DNA of 64,000 bases from Nephrocerus scutellatus (taxonomy: Eukaryota; Arthropoda; Insecta; Diptera; Pipunculidae), in the NCBI GenBank assembly GCA_947095585.1, contig OX352761.1:27123777-27187776 (forward strand), read 5' to 3'. The notes under the pieces are model-generated. The model saw nothing but the letters and a program-made list of their open reading frames with translations, had not been told where the DNA came from and did no database searches. The translations under genes and the position numbers were made by a program. Positions 9,801 to 20,575 of the stretch are shown here, in pieces. How positions within the stretch are numbered: the stretch's first letter is position 1; the number at the start of each line of letters is the position of its first letter.

Positions 9801-12471
9801 ATCACCTGCCTAAGGGTGTAAATCTGATCAGTTGTTGATTCGCCTGGGATGAAGCCACACTGGTATGGGCCAATGATCCATCTAGCATATGGGGCTATCT
9901 GTCTTTCTTACACATTCTGAATGTCTTTCTTGATGATGCAATCCGCGCTCGGAGCACCATACCAACAAGATAGTGGTCTGAGTCGACGTTGGCACCTCGG
10001 TACGTTCGTACCGTCATCAGGTTCGGGTTGTGGCGGCAGTCTATCAACACGTGGTCTATCTGGTTGCGTGTGGCTCCATCAGGAGATACACGGGTTGCTT
10101 TCTGGATATTTTTACGCGCAAACCTTGTACTCGCAACGACCATATTATTGCTTGCTGCCATCTCTATGACTCGTTGTCCATTGTCATTTGTGTTCTCGTG
10201 TAAGCTATGAGTGCCAATGCACTGCCCGAATACTGGCTCCCTACCTATTTTACCATTCATATCCCCCAGAATGATTTTTACATCATACTGAGGGCAGGCA
10301 TGGAGTTCCCGTTCGACTGATTCAAAGAATTCTTCTTTTTCATCATCTGGGGAATCCTCTGTAGGTGCGTGAACGTTTATGAGAATTATGTTTTTAAACT
10401 TGCCCCGCACTCGAAGGGTTCATAGCCGTTCATTTATTGCTTTAAAGCCGATAACGGTGGGTTTCATTCTTTTGCTGACTAGAAACCCCACCCCAAGCAC
10501 ATAATGTCTTGCATGACATTCTGCTGATGGCTGACCACCGTAATACCATAAAAGGCTTAATTACGTCCAACTTTTCTTAATAAACCCCATATAATTGTAT
10601 TTTTTATTATTGTTTTTTTTTTTTTTTTGCAGAACTTCCCCAAAACTCTTACATTATGATGGAATCTGAAATTGACCTCCGAGTCATCGACGCTAACTCC
10701 ACTCAAGTAACCTTAGATGAAATTCTAATTGACAAAACGGTGCTATCATCCCGAGTGTTAGCCCTGGTAGGACCTTTGTTGGACTTAGCGATATGGATAA
10801 ATGATTCACTGATGAAACATTGCCAAAAAGACCATGACACCTATGTGCTAGAAACGTGCTCCAACTTTCTGGCATTAATTGAAGACTGGAATACGGAATC
10901 ACATACCTACAACACTGTGGATGCTTTGGAAGAACTAAAAATCCGTAAACTTAGTCACATGATGAATTTCCAAATGTTCCAGAAGAGCATGAATGGCGGT
11001 GGTTTGAAGCTGCGGGAGATAGCTTCGCAAAACTTAATTTCTAATGTAACAACCTATTATCACTACAATCTGGCAAATGGCACAAGTCATGAATTGAAGT
11101 CAAAATTTGGACAGGTATTCAATTGCCAATATGTTGATAGCAACAATCGAAGGTATCCATTCCTGTTTGATGGTGAATCCGTTATGTATTGGCGCATTAA
11201 ACCCGATGCCTGGATCGCAGCCGGCATGACGGCAGCTATTCTGGGCGTTATTGTAAGTCTGGCCATTTTGGTGTTTATTGTGGTGCGAATTTCGCTGGGC
11301 GACGTCTTCGAGGGGAATCCGGTCACATCGATTTTACTGCTGCTGTCGTTGATTTTGCTGTTCACATCGTTTGTCCCGTTCTCCATGGAATACGTTTCGG
11401 AACATCGGAATTCGCACGTGACTTTCGATGACGCCTCCACGTTGAACACCCTGTGCGCCGTTAGAGTATTCATTATAACGATCACGTACTGTTTTACATT
11501 CTCGCTACTTCTCTGTCGGGCTCTGATGCTGGCCTCAATCGGTTCCGAGGGAGGATTCCTCTCACACGTCAATGGCTACATTCAAGGAGTAATTTGCATT
11601 TTCGGCACCTTGGTACAGGTGGGAATGTCCACTCAATTGATCATCATTATGCATATCGCCAACGAGAGTGTGTCCTGTGAGAATATCTACTATGGCCACT
11701 GGTTATGGGCTCTCTTAGCCTATGACTTTTTACTGTTGCTGTTTGTTGTTGGTCTCGTGCCGTTTATTTACCGATCGCAAAGGAATTATCGCGAAGGAAT
11801 TCTCGTCGTTATTGGCGCCATTTTGATTTTTATCATTTGGATCACCTGGATTATTATAGCTTTCTTCGGCGATGAAATGCGTGATGCTGCACTAGCACTG
11901 GGAATTCAAGCAACCGGTTGGGCTATTCTTGTGGGCATTCTTATACCGAGAACTTTCCTGATTGTGCGTGGCATCGAGCGGTCAGATATTGCGCAAGCAC
12001 TTCCATCTCTTACATCCCTGGCGTTTGCCCAGAATAATCAGTATTCCTCGGAGCAGGTAAGTAAAGCGCCGGCATTCTAATATGGCGCACGAAGCTCCTG
12101 TAAACATTTAAGGCTTCTTTATATTTTATTTAACCCTTTTGTTATACATTCATAACACTAACCCACGTCCATTTTCTCTTATCTAGAGCGTCTACGAATG
12201 TGTAAATCCAGCCATGCGTAATTGTACTTCTCGCGAAGATGGCATGTGCGATGTCGCTCACATGCGCCAATCACCAAGTGAAATTCCAACACTGCCATTA
12301 CGTGGTGGAGGACCACGCCGTCAGCAGATTTTTGCTAATTTACGCCAGGCCAATGCGAATATAGGACCAAATAGGCAGCCACCACGTCGCCCAAGTCGCG
12401 GCAGCCCGACCAGTTCCCAGTCATCATTGCCACCAACGCCACCAGCAAATAACAAGATAACACGATTCTAG
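6880..12471 (+). CDS. boss: bride of sevenless, seven-pass class C GPCR-like ligand (4 exons)
   Basis: Coding exons are 6880-7261, 7328-7777, 10633-12056 and 12187-12471, giving 846 residues. The phases are 1, 1 and 0. The protein starts with a signal peptide (LATLWLLIALNLLTIAMA) and a Thr/Ser-rich stretch. The extracellular part runs to about residue 469. Seven membrane segments follow (about 470-721, from AWIAAGMTAAILGVIV to TGWAILVGILIPRTFLIV). The cytoplasmic tail contains IERSDIAQALPSLTSLAF, PLRGGGPRRQQIFANLRQ and the terminal NKITRF. The tail and membrane part match Drosophila Boss as I know it, and the length is close to the fly's roughly 900 residues. Boss is displayed on the R8 photoreceptor and activates the Sevenless receptor kinase to specify R7; a glucose-sensing role in fat body is also known. 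Intron 1 is 66 bp and appears to be GC-AG. Intron 2 (2,855 bp) is filled by repeats. The frame is intact, so the gene looks functional. Confidence 0.93.
7850..8585. repeat. tandem array of about 130-bp units containing GACGCGTG motifs (boss intron 2)
   Basis: About five diverged units follow each other. Each contains a block like CCACACGACCTAGAGAGCT, then AGTGAGTATCTAAGTCCAAAA, then TATGACGCGTG and GTGTGATGGGTTGAATTTTT. Unit boundaries fall near 7892, 8031, 8158, 8293 and 8426. One unit is internally shortened, and the last breaks into GTGATTCGCGTGTGAAGCG variants. Inverted single-unit relatives occur at 25675-25790 and 26820-26945. Confidence 0.7.
8681..10550 (-). mobile_element. LINE-R copy (RTE-type), internally deleted, in boss intron 2
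   Basis: On the minus strand the 5' part encodes endonuclease (INVHAPTEDSPDDEKEEF, KIILGDMNGKIGREPVFG, IDHVLIDCRHNPNL). The 3' part encodes the RT C-terminus (KYMVATSASRRSNI-like, FNYLGSTVAADNS-like, TYGSQTWVFSKKPSDLLAA). The 3' end reads CTACAACCGG...AGCCAAAT followed by (ATG)n at the left edge. The sequence between about 9880 and 9910 jumps from the start of the RT to the endonuclease, so the middle is deleted. Frames are broken. Confidence 0.8.
10551..10632 (+). promoter_or_regulatory. 3' splice site of boss intron 2
   Basis: A run of 17 or more T residues at about 10612-10628 precedes GCAG at 10629-10632. It leads into the phase-1 exon that restores the boss frame (codon Glu, then LPQNSYIMMESEIDL). 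Confidence 0.7.
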
Positions 12472-12929
12472 GAAATTTGTGTTATGCCATTCACAATCCG
12501 AAGTCATATCCATGTCTTCAATATCGACGCCATTATTAGTTTCATACATTTGTTAACCATGACCTTACCACATCATAAATCACTTTGTATTTATTCCCTG
12601 GGTATAAACAAATCGGCTACGATTGATTTTATACCAAAATTTAATTCATTTAATTTTATTTATTTATTTATTTAATTTATTTAAAAATTATAGTCTAATA
12701 ATTCGTTAGCCGATCATATTATTGACCCATTACCTATAATATTTATGAGTACCAATTAGTTTATACCTACATTAATATCCATCCAGTTTCTAGTCAACAT
12801 ATCTCTGAAAGAGATTAGGTTACGTTGGAAAGTCCCAATAAAAATAAATAAGCGTTTTCTTTATATATATACCTAAAAAAAACTGCTACTGAAACCAAGC
12901 TGTAATTAGTTGTTTTATTCGTAGAGATA
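12472..12929 (+). other. boss 3' UTR and downstream sequence
   Basis: After the TAG at 12469-12471 the sequence is AT-rich with no coding signal. A canonical AATAAA lies at about 12837-12842, a plausible polyadenylation signal giving a 3' UTR of roughly 390 nt. No repeat is recognised until the DINE-like copy that follows. Confidence 0.5.
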
Positions 12930-13205
12930 AGTTGTGCCATTTTTAAATTCTCTGTATATAACCTTCGCGTGCCCGTGTGTTCGTTTGTGTTTGTGACCTG
13001 TATGTCAGTGGGCAAATTTTGTGATTAATTTTAATCGACTTCCTAAAGCGCGTTTTTTATTCAAACTTTGCTCACAGGTGTATCTCCGATGACAACACTT
13101 TCCATTAAAATTTGGAAGTTATCGGGCCATAGGGCCGAGAAGCTACTACATGCTAGAGCCAGTTTTTGGGGTGATAGTTTGAAGGGGGGAAGATTTACTT
13201 GTTTG
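12930..13205 (+). repeat. DINE-like repeat, partial
   Basis: It begins TTTTTAAATTCTCTGTATAT and AACCTTCGCGTGCCCGTGTG, then GTGTATCTCCGATGACAACA and ATTAAAATTTGGAAGTTATC. These are the terminal block and first internal unit of the family. It stops within the first unit. Confidence 0.65.
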
Positions 13206-13920
13206 CAATTACATCTGCCCACATATTGACGCTGAATTTGCGTTGACTGACTGTCTCCATCTGTGTAGATTTTCAGCAGCCCATATTACGATTCGTCCGT
13301 CCAAAGAATTCTGCTAATAAACTCGTTTTCATCCCATCTCCGCTCCAGTAACCAGTTAGAAAACTCAAGTCTCTTTTCCAAATCATCGGGAAGCAGTTTT
13401 TGTGCAGGTTTAAGGTGGTATGGATAAAGATTTTCTCCAATAAATACATTAGAAATTTTATGTCTGATAACATTGAATTGTTATTATTGTTACGTTCATA
13501 AGAAAAAAAATAGTAAAACGCTATGTTTATTACGCATTTTCTGAGGAAAATTTACCTCAAAGTTAAAAATTAGCATGGGCAAGAAAACTGGAAGAGGCAT
13601 TGAATTTGGATATCTGAAGACTTAAACAAGATATCAACTATATTATAACTCAGTTACAAAGGCTAGTATTTCTTCTAAAAATAAAGTCCTAAACGAAGTT
13701 TTTACCATTAGTATTAACAGAGCAATTTCCGTTAACATGGCTCAGGGTACACCAAAGTAAGCTTTTTCTAGGCGATAGATTCTTACTGTAGAAAGATTTT
13801 TTTCTTAGAATATACCCAAGAATCATTTCCAAAATTATCCTTGACTCCTCCAGTGTACCCCTGTAAACATTTTTTCAATATTACAACGCATTTGTAAAAT
13901 TAACTGCGATATAACGCCGG
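13206..13920. other. intergenic sequence, nothing recognised
   Basis: This is about 700 bases of AT-rich DNA with only short frames on both strands. I see no motif, repeat or RNA gene that I can support. Confidence 0.4.
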
Positions 13921-13922
13921 GA

Positions 13923-14735
13923 CCATCATCATATTTGGCTCTACAACCGGTGTCCGGTCCTGGCCTCCCGCAAAAAAAATCTCCACCGGTATTGATTTTG
14001 AGCCGATGTCATTAAGTTTGGCATCCCTAAACTGTGGGCGTCCTGGTCTACGCCATCCTTCCAGCGTAGGCTTGGCCAGCCCTACCCCAAAGGTCTTTGC
14101 GAGCAGGATCATCTTCGTTCATGCGAGTGGCTCCATCAGAAGATACCCAGGTGGCTTTGTGGATATTTTTACGCGCAAACCTTGTACTCGCAACGACCAT
14201 ATTATTGCTTGCTGCCATCTCTATGACTCGTTGCCCATTGTCATTTGTGTTCTCGTGTAACCTATGGGTGCCAATGTTCTGCCCGAATACTGGCTCCCTA
14301 CCTATTTTACCATTCATATCCCCCAGACTGATTTTTCATTATACTGAGGGCAGGCATGGAGTTCCCGTTCGACTGATTCAAATAATTCTTCTTTTTCATC
14401 ATCTTGGGTATCGTCTGTAGGTGCGTGAACGTTTATGAGGCTTATGTTTTTAAATCCGCCCCGCACGCGAAGGGTGCATAGACGTTCATTTACTGCTTTA
14501 AAGCCGATTACGGTGGGTTTCATTCTTTTGCTGACTAGAAACCCCACTTCGAGCACATGATGTCTTGCATGACAGCTGTAATATATGTCATATTCTGATT
14601 TTTGTAAGACCTCCGCATATCCTGAATTGATGTTATGTCTGCATTATATTTGGATAGGGTATCGGCTAACTGATATGCAACTCGAGCTCTATACAGTGAG
14701 CGTACGTTCCATGAGAATAACCAGATTAAAACTCT
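13923..14735 (-). mobile_element. LINE-R copy (RTE-type), heavily deleted
   Basis: The minus strand carries the 5' endonuclease region (SKRMKPTVIGFKAVNERLC, LINVHAPTDDTQDDEKEELF, MNGKIGREPVFGQNIGTHRL). A deletion near 14125 then jumps straight to the extreme C-terminus and the 3' end (RTPVVEP, then AGCCAAATATGATGATG at 13923). Everything between, including the whole RT palm, is missing. Confidence 0.75.
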
Positions 14736-14814
14736 GTCATGGAAATATTATATGTATGTATATAATATCTGAAGCAACTATTTTTGTGTTGATTTGTTCG
14801 TTCCTGTGTATTGC

Positions 14815-15420
14815 GAATTTTTTAAATTCTCCACGTTAACTTCGCGTCGGAATGTGTCTCACTGTCTGTGTCTGTCTGTCTGTTTTTGCCTGTCTAGCGG
14901 CTGACAAACTACCGAACTCTAAGACCATCCTACTAATCTGACCGCAAGGCGCATTAGTCAAAACTGACACCAGTTATGTCTTACAGTCAGGTTCGATAGT
15001 ATGTCAGCCGCTGTCTGTGGATGGCTGGTGGAATCTTGTGGTCAATTTTTAACCCAATTTCTAAAACTAGATTTTATTCAAATTTTGCACATATGTGTAT
15101 TTCCAATGACAACACTTTTTGTGAAAATTTGGAAGTGATCGGATACCCGGGCCTTGTGGCTTCCAAATAAATTTTTTAAATATTAACCCGAGATTCTTCA
15201 AAGTTTGAACGAGGGATCTCCACATACATTCTTTAAAAGGTAGCCTGATTTTCTTTAAATTTTGTACACATGAAATCTTCAGTGGTCACACCATTTGTAA
15301 AAATTTCGAAGTGATCGGTCTCCATGGCCAACGGGTTCCCATATAATTTTTTTTAATTAACCCCATTCAAACTTTGCACACATATGTATGTATCTCCGAT
15401 TAAAGAATTTATATAAAAAA
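14815..15420 (+). repeat. DINE-like repeat, several units, with a short MITE inside
   Basis: The terminal block TTAACTTCGCGTCGGAATGT and a GTCT-rich microsatellite are followed by at least three units. Each has a form of ATTTTATTCAAATTTTGCAC, ACATGTGTAT and TCCGATGACAACACTTTT, then TGAAAATTTGGAAGTGATCG. The 117-bp inverted-repeat element at 14896-15012 sits in the microsatellite. Confidence 0.65.
14896..15012. mobile_element. 117-bp foldback/MITE with 22-bp imperfect inverted ends
   Basis: AGCGGCTGACAAACTACCGA at the left end is matched in inverted form by TCGATAGTATGTCAGCCGCT at the right end, with 2 mismatches over 22 positions. GTCT flanks both sides, but the surrounding DNA is itself a GTCT microsatellite, so a 4-bp target duplication cannot be told from the background. 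Confidence 0.6.
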
Positions 15421-15557
15421 AATTTTATACGTTTTTTTTTATTAAATAGAATTTAGCCATTGATATCAATTTTGGTTTTCAATCTTTATCGTGTGTGCTA
15501 CGTGTAACATAACGAAAAATGTGCTTAAATATTTAAGCTTAAAAAAATTAACAAATA

Positions 15558-16871
15558 AAGGGTCCGCCATCTAAAGTTTCTTTTTTCAACTAGTACTTAT
15601 TTTGTGAATGGTAACACTCATTAGCTCATGTCTGATTTGACAAATAATTAGTTGTATCCTTCCGCTGAACGAATATAGTTGTGTATACGCTTGAACAACG
15701 CTGGGAAATATTGCGGCATTACTTTGAAAATCATGGTAATGTTGCAGAATGTGTGCGAAAATTGCGTACGGATTTTGGAAGAAGAGAAGCACCGTCAGCT
15801 CCGTATGTTCGTTATCTTGTGAAAAAAGTGAAAGAAACTGGCATCCTCATCGATAAACCAAAGCGTGAAAAGCCAAAAACAGTGCGTACACCCGAGAATA
15901 TTGATGCTGTGGCAGAAAGTGTGCGTGAAGCGCCATCAACATCAATTCACCGTCGTTCTCAACAATTGAACATTTCGGAGACATCATTGAGACGAATTTT
16001 GCATAAAGACCTTGGTATGACGCCATACAAAGTCCAATTGGTTCAGGAGTTGAAGCCAACTGACCATCCAATGCGTTTTCGCTTCGCTGAGTGGGCCTGC
16101 GATCGACTTACAGAAGATGCCGATTTTGCCAAAAAAAATCATCTTTTCGGATAAAGCTCATTTTGACCTTGGCGGGTATGTAAACAAGCAAAATTGTCGC
16201 ATTTGGGGCACAGAAAACCCGCACGCATACATTGAAAAGCCGGTACACCCAAAACGAGTCACTGTTTGGTGCGGATTTTGGTCCAGAGGCATAATTGGGC
16301 CATTTTTCTTCGAAAATGAGCAAGGAGTGGCCGTTACAGTCAATGGCGATCGTTATCGGGCCATGTTGAACGAATTTTTGTTCACAAAAATTGAAGAGGA
16401 GGATATTGGCAACATTTGGTTTCAACAGCACGGCGCTACGTGCCACACAGCCGAAGCTACACTCGATGTTTTGCGCCCTGTTTTTGAAGATCGCATTATC
16501 AGCCGCAGAGCTGATGTCGTTTCGCCACCTCGGAGCTGCGATTTGACACCGTTGGACTATTATTTGTGGGGTGCCCTAAAAGATAAGTGTTACGCCGACA
16601 AGCCAGAGACAATTGACGCTTTAAAGGACAATATTCGTGAAGCCATTGGTGAAATACAGCTGCACACAATCGATAATGTGCTTAAAAATTGGACCGATCG
16701 TGTAGGCTACTGCATGGCCAGCCGAGGCAGCCATTTAAATGAAATTATTGTATTGTATTGTATTGTTAACCGGAAGGATTGTACTTTCAAATAAATAAAG
16801 AAATTTGAGAAAATATTCAGTAGTTTTTTTTATAGCATTTTCAAAAAAAAAAAGTTTTTTGGCGGACCCTT
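15558..16871 (+). mobile_element. mariner-family transposon, rosa-like (DD41D spacing), 1,314 bp
   Basis: Short terminal inverted repeats AAGGGTCCGCCA (15558-15569) and TGGCGGACCCTT (16860-16871) are flanked by TA on each side (15556-15557 and 16872-16873). The element holds a single transposase reading frame, which is broken. The short inverted ends, TA duplication, length and catalytic spacing fit the rosa group of mariners described from tephritid flies. That group assignment is from memory of the literature and was not searched. Confidence 0.85.
15681..16797 (+). pseudogene. mariner transposase pseudogene, three defects
   Basis: The N-terminal half (15681-16154) has the helix-turn-helix region (LEQRWEILRHYFENHGNVAE; ISETSLRRILHKDLGMTPYK). 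The C-terminal half (16117-16797) has the catalytic domain (IIFSDKAHFDLGGY; WFQQHGATCHTAE; CDLTPLDYYLWGALKDK). Three faults are visible. The first codon in the expected start position is GTG (15681), not ATG. An A run at 16131-16138 is one base too long and shifts the frame. The second catalytic Asp (expected in the QQDGA box) is His. From that His to the Asp of the PLDYYLW box there are 41 intervening residues, so the layout is DD41D with the middle Asp lost. The protein cannot be active. The frame ends at a TAA just before a likely AATAAA. Confidence 0.85.
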
Positions 16872-17089
16872 TAGTTATTTCGCGTTTTAAAGTCGCGCAC
16901 AACAATATATCTACCTATCCTAAACGCTACCTCAATGCAATGCAGAAAAAGTTGCAGAAATGCAAATTTAATTCTCCTGCAAAGCATGTGATTGCAAAGA
17001 ACATATCTGACGTTTATGAACGAACAACTCTTATGCGCCCACCAAACTCGACATTACAGGGCCGATTTTGGTCCTCAAATGAGGCATGA

Positions 17090-17450
17090 TTTCGATACAA
17101 ATTCGTACAACTTCCAAATTTTTACAAAAAGTGTTGTCCACCGCAGATACAGTTGAGTATAAAATTTGAAGAAAAACGGGTAAATTTTGTTAAATATTTG
17201 TGATATGTAAAACCCATTTAACCCAATCCCAAAGCCCGATTTTATTGAAATTTTGCACACACCTGTATTTCCGGTGAAAACACTTGCTATTAATTTCAGG
17301 CACCTCGGGCCTCTTGATCGGGTGGCTCCCGTACAAATATTTTACAAAATTTAACCGATTTTCTTCAAGTTTTATACGCATGTGTATCTCCGATGGACAA
17401 CACTTTTTGTAAAAATTTGTAAGTGATTGGTGTCCACTGATTTCCCGCCA
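17090..17450 (+). repeat. DINE-like repeat, about three units
   Basis: Repeated units carry ACAAAAAGTGTTGTCCACCG or its family equivalents, then ACCCGATTTTCTTCAA-type and GTGTATCTCCGATGGACAAC-type blocks. The terminal CGCGTGCCCGTG block is missing, so this is an internal segment. Confidence 0.55.
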
Positions 17451-17495
17451 CCGATTCTGACCACTGCACCACCGACACTGATCGGCTTTTGAATA
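17440..17495 (-). mobile_element. SINE-2 head fragment
   Basis: The minus strand reads GATCAGTGTCGGTGGTGCAG TGGTCAGAATCGG, a tRNA-like box A region matching the other SINE-2 copies at 35613 and 54790. Only the head is present. Confidence 0.4.
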
Positions 17496-17652
17496 TAGCT
17501 TTAAATTATAGGTTTCATCCATTTGCATGCTAAAATATAACACCCACAACACGAATGAAGTGAAAATCTAGGGCCAAGATTCTAGGCCCTGGAGCCTGGA
17601 CAAGACTGCACCGTAATGGCCTTTTGCGCCAAATATTGTTATTATTATAAGT
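17496..17652 (+). mobile_element. SINE-1 3' part, degenerate
   Basis: It matches the second half of SINE-1, from CTTTAAATTATAGGTTTCAT through ACAACACGAATG to GCACCGTAATGGCCTTTTGC, and ends CGCCAAATATTGTTATTATT. Confidence 0.55.
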
Positions 17653-17838
17653 GGAAGAAGTTGTAGAAGTGGATGTTATGTATCAGGTAAGCCAATAACA
17701 GCTTTACGCTTTAGAATTTTAGCGCTTTCTCTTCTGTTCTCATTTTCTGTTGCTCCATTATGTCTTCCAAGTCCTACTAGAATTAGATTAGAGTAGATGA
17801 TAAAAGGAATGCGACTTTTAGTTTCTCATAATTTATAT

Positions 17839-18368
17839 TGTTACGAAAAGTAGTAGCGCAGATAAATTAGAATTAAGCTCTTTTGATTAATATACTTTTA
17901 GGCTGTAAGATTTATTAGATTAGATTTTTGAAAGTACATGATTGCACATGTATTTTATTTTTAGAAGACTCATTACATCGCATATGAATATAGTTAGTTG
18001 TAAATAATGGGCCAAATTTCTGGTCTTTTCTCGATATTTCTGTTTATAAGATTGAAAATTCTGGAAACCCTTCAATGAGTATAAATAGTTTGGCCGAAGT
18101 AAGTTAGTTCTTTGTTTAGAATTCAACCAGTCAGGTTCAAAAAGTTCAAACAAAGAGATAAAGCTACCACCTAAGGGAATTATAGTGATATACAAGTGTT
18201 GTTGTAATAAGAGTTTTTGTGTACATTTAAAGTTATCACCAATTTAATTGTGAACTTTTATTATTTTTACTGTTCGTTTATTAACGTTATTATTTGTAAA
18301 TTAATAAACTTGTGTTGTGTTCTATTAGCGAATTCCTTTACGAACTCGAAAGCCACAATTTCGTAACA
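17839..18368 (+). mobile_element. solo LTR, gypsy-like, with ATAT target duplication
   Basis: A 530-bp unit begins TGTTACGAAAAGTAGTAGCG and ends CCACAATTTCGTAACA, so both edges are TG...CA with inverted TGTTACG/CGTAACA ends. ATAT flanks it on each side (17835-17838 and 18369-18372). Inside are a TATA-like GAGTATAAATAG (about 18079) and TTAATAAACTTGTG near 18300, a possible polyadenylation signal. No internal coding region follows, so it is probably the remnant of recombination between two LTRs. The 4-bp AT duplication suits the gypsy group of insect LTR elements. Confidence 0.75.
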
Positions 18369-18372
18369 ATAT

Positions 18373-19560
18373 AAAGCGCAAAAGTATGCGATACATTTTA
18401 CATCTGACATAAATTGAATCCGAATGTTATCAAGTCGTGGGATTTAATATTCTGAATATTTAAAGCAGAGAATTCATTTGTTTGTACATTTGTGACGCAA
18501 AGTAGTAGCTACTCATAAATAACTAATGTAGCTGCGAAGAAATGTCCAGTACATAATGAAATACAGCAGCAATGATGAAAGTTCTCACGTCGAAGAATTT
18601 TTGTTTACAAGCAGTCGCAGTTCTAAACCGTTCCTATAACCAAAGACATCCACCTTTTTCAGACTCTTCGAGAAAGATATAAGATTGTCATTCCTCTAAC
18701 TTAGGTATAAATACTCGGTGTATGATAAAAGTTAAAGGAGCTGCCACCTTCAGTTTCCTATAGAATTGGTTACAAATACAAAGTCTTCGATTAAAGCTTT
18801 AGAAATTCATTTAAAGCTTTTGAAACGCCTTCTATATGTGAAAATCTCAATAGTTCGCAGTTGAATGAGCGTTGTGTTATTTTCTTTTGTGAACATTTTT
18901 TCAACTTATGCGCAAGTCCGAAGTACGAGTACTTTTGACACAAGCAATCGTTTTCTTTTTACGTGAAAATTTTCCTTGTAAACCAGACCCCGCAGCAAAT
19001 TACTATGCCAACAAAAATTCTGCTGACGTCAACCACGTGATTCTGGAAATGCGTACCACGAGTACGATGTACGACACCAAGATAGAACGATAGCCACCCA
19101 CTGATTTTAATGCAACTCCTTCTTGTGTGGTCCCATTGCACAGTACAGCAGAAAACAACACGATAAATATAATATGTATGTGTATACTTCATTGCTCTGG
19201 CCTACAGTGTGTTGTACTCTGTACGCCAGAAGCGAATTATAATTAGGTTTTTTTGTGTAAACAACAAGGTACAAGTCCGAAAAGAATTACATCCTCCTCG
19301 TATCCTTGTTAATTTTTCGTGGTATATTGATTGCGTAGGCGGTGCAATGTGATGTACACCATTTGCGGAGCCAAATCCTATGATGACTATTAAGCTATAC
19401 ATACAAAACAGAGAATTTATGTGTTTCTTTGTATGTATTTTTGTGTCTAACTAACTCTGGAATGCGTTGACCAATTTCAACCAACCTTACTATACAAATT
19501 ACTAACAACCTGGGATCAAATATAGATGGTGGGCGATAACACCTTAACACCGATAACACG
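18373..19560. other. repeat-derived and unassigned sequence
   Basis: At 18489 TGTGACGCAAAGTAGTAGC resembles the start of the solo LTR at 17839, and AGGTATAAATACTCGG at about 18704 could be its TATA region. This may be the left part of a related LTR, but no right end was found. The rest, to 19560, shows no gene or repeat I can support. Confidence 0.35.
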
Positions 19561-20575
19561 TCCGAAACAGACGAGGAGCCGACATAGGTATGGTACGGGA
19601 CCATCACCTTATGGTAGCTACTGTCCAGTTACGTACTGCATCAGTTCAAAGACTCAGCAATATCATCCGAATGCCTAGGTATAACATCGACCGACTAAAG
19701 ATCCCCTCAGTACGCCAACAATTAAGTGATAATTTATCGCAAGGAGTGGAAGCAATCAGCAGCTCACTTCGACTTCGGTACGACAAGGTTGCATTCTATC
19801 GCCGATACTTTTTTTTTGGTGATAAGCGATGTGCTTCGCGCAGCTTTATCTACTGGAAACGGAGGAATTCGTTGGACTCTTACATCTCAACTCAAACATC
19901 TGGACTACGCTGACGACGTTTGTTTACTCTCACACAGGATTATGGAGCTGCACCAAATGAAAACAAATGTGGAAAGGGAAGCAAATGTTGCGGGTTTGAA
20001 GATTAATACTGCCAAAACCAAAATCATCAACCTTGGCAATAACTCAGTAACTCAAGTTAACATTGCTGGGCAGCCGGTAGAGAGAGTAGAGAGTTTTCAA
20101 TATTGGGAGTATTGTCTCGACCGAAGGTGGAACCGAACAGGACATTGTCAACTGAATCGGCAAAGCCAAATCAGTGTTTGCAATGATGTACATGATATGG
20201 CCAAGCAATGCGATCAGCTTAAACACCAAGCTGCGACTGTTCCGTTCAAATGTTAAATCTGTGCTGTTGTATGGGTGCACCACTTGGAAGGTGACTTAAG
20301 AGTTTTCTGACCTAACGGGTCACGAACCAATTGGCACAACCATCCAACGACGGAAGTGGCAGTGGATTCCAAGGCAACTACGCAATGCAATGGAATCCGT
20401 TATCTCAGGATGGTAGAAGAACGGGTCGTCCGAGAAATACATGGCGCAGAACAGTTAAGGACGAGTCACGGCTGGGTGATCATGTGTTGTTGGAGAGCTG
20501 GACCTTCCGATATCCAGGGTAGCTGAGATGAACAGTGGTGATACGTCACCTCCAGAGGTTTTGGTTATTTACCGG
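19560..20575 (+). mobile_element. LINE-S copy (RTE-type), internally deleted
   Basis: The left part encodes the endonuclease end (GTGMVRDHHLMVAT-like, then RLSNIIRMPRYNIDRLKI). After a deletion near 19780 comes RT palm with an intact YADD box (LKHLDYADDVCLLSHRIMEL) and then INTAKTKIINLGNNSVTQVN and RVESFQYWEY. The C-terminal part (20331-20520) has IQRRKWQWI-like and GRRTGRPRNTWRR. It is the same family as 56528-58990. Shifts break the frame. Confidence 0.75.

Noticed and set aside
12484..12675. 63-codon open frame after boss
   Set aside because: It lies in the boss 3' UTR and has low-complexity AT-rich codon content and no motif.
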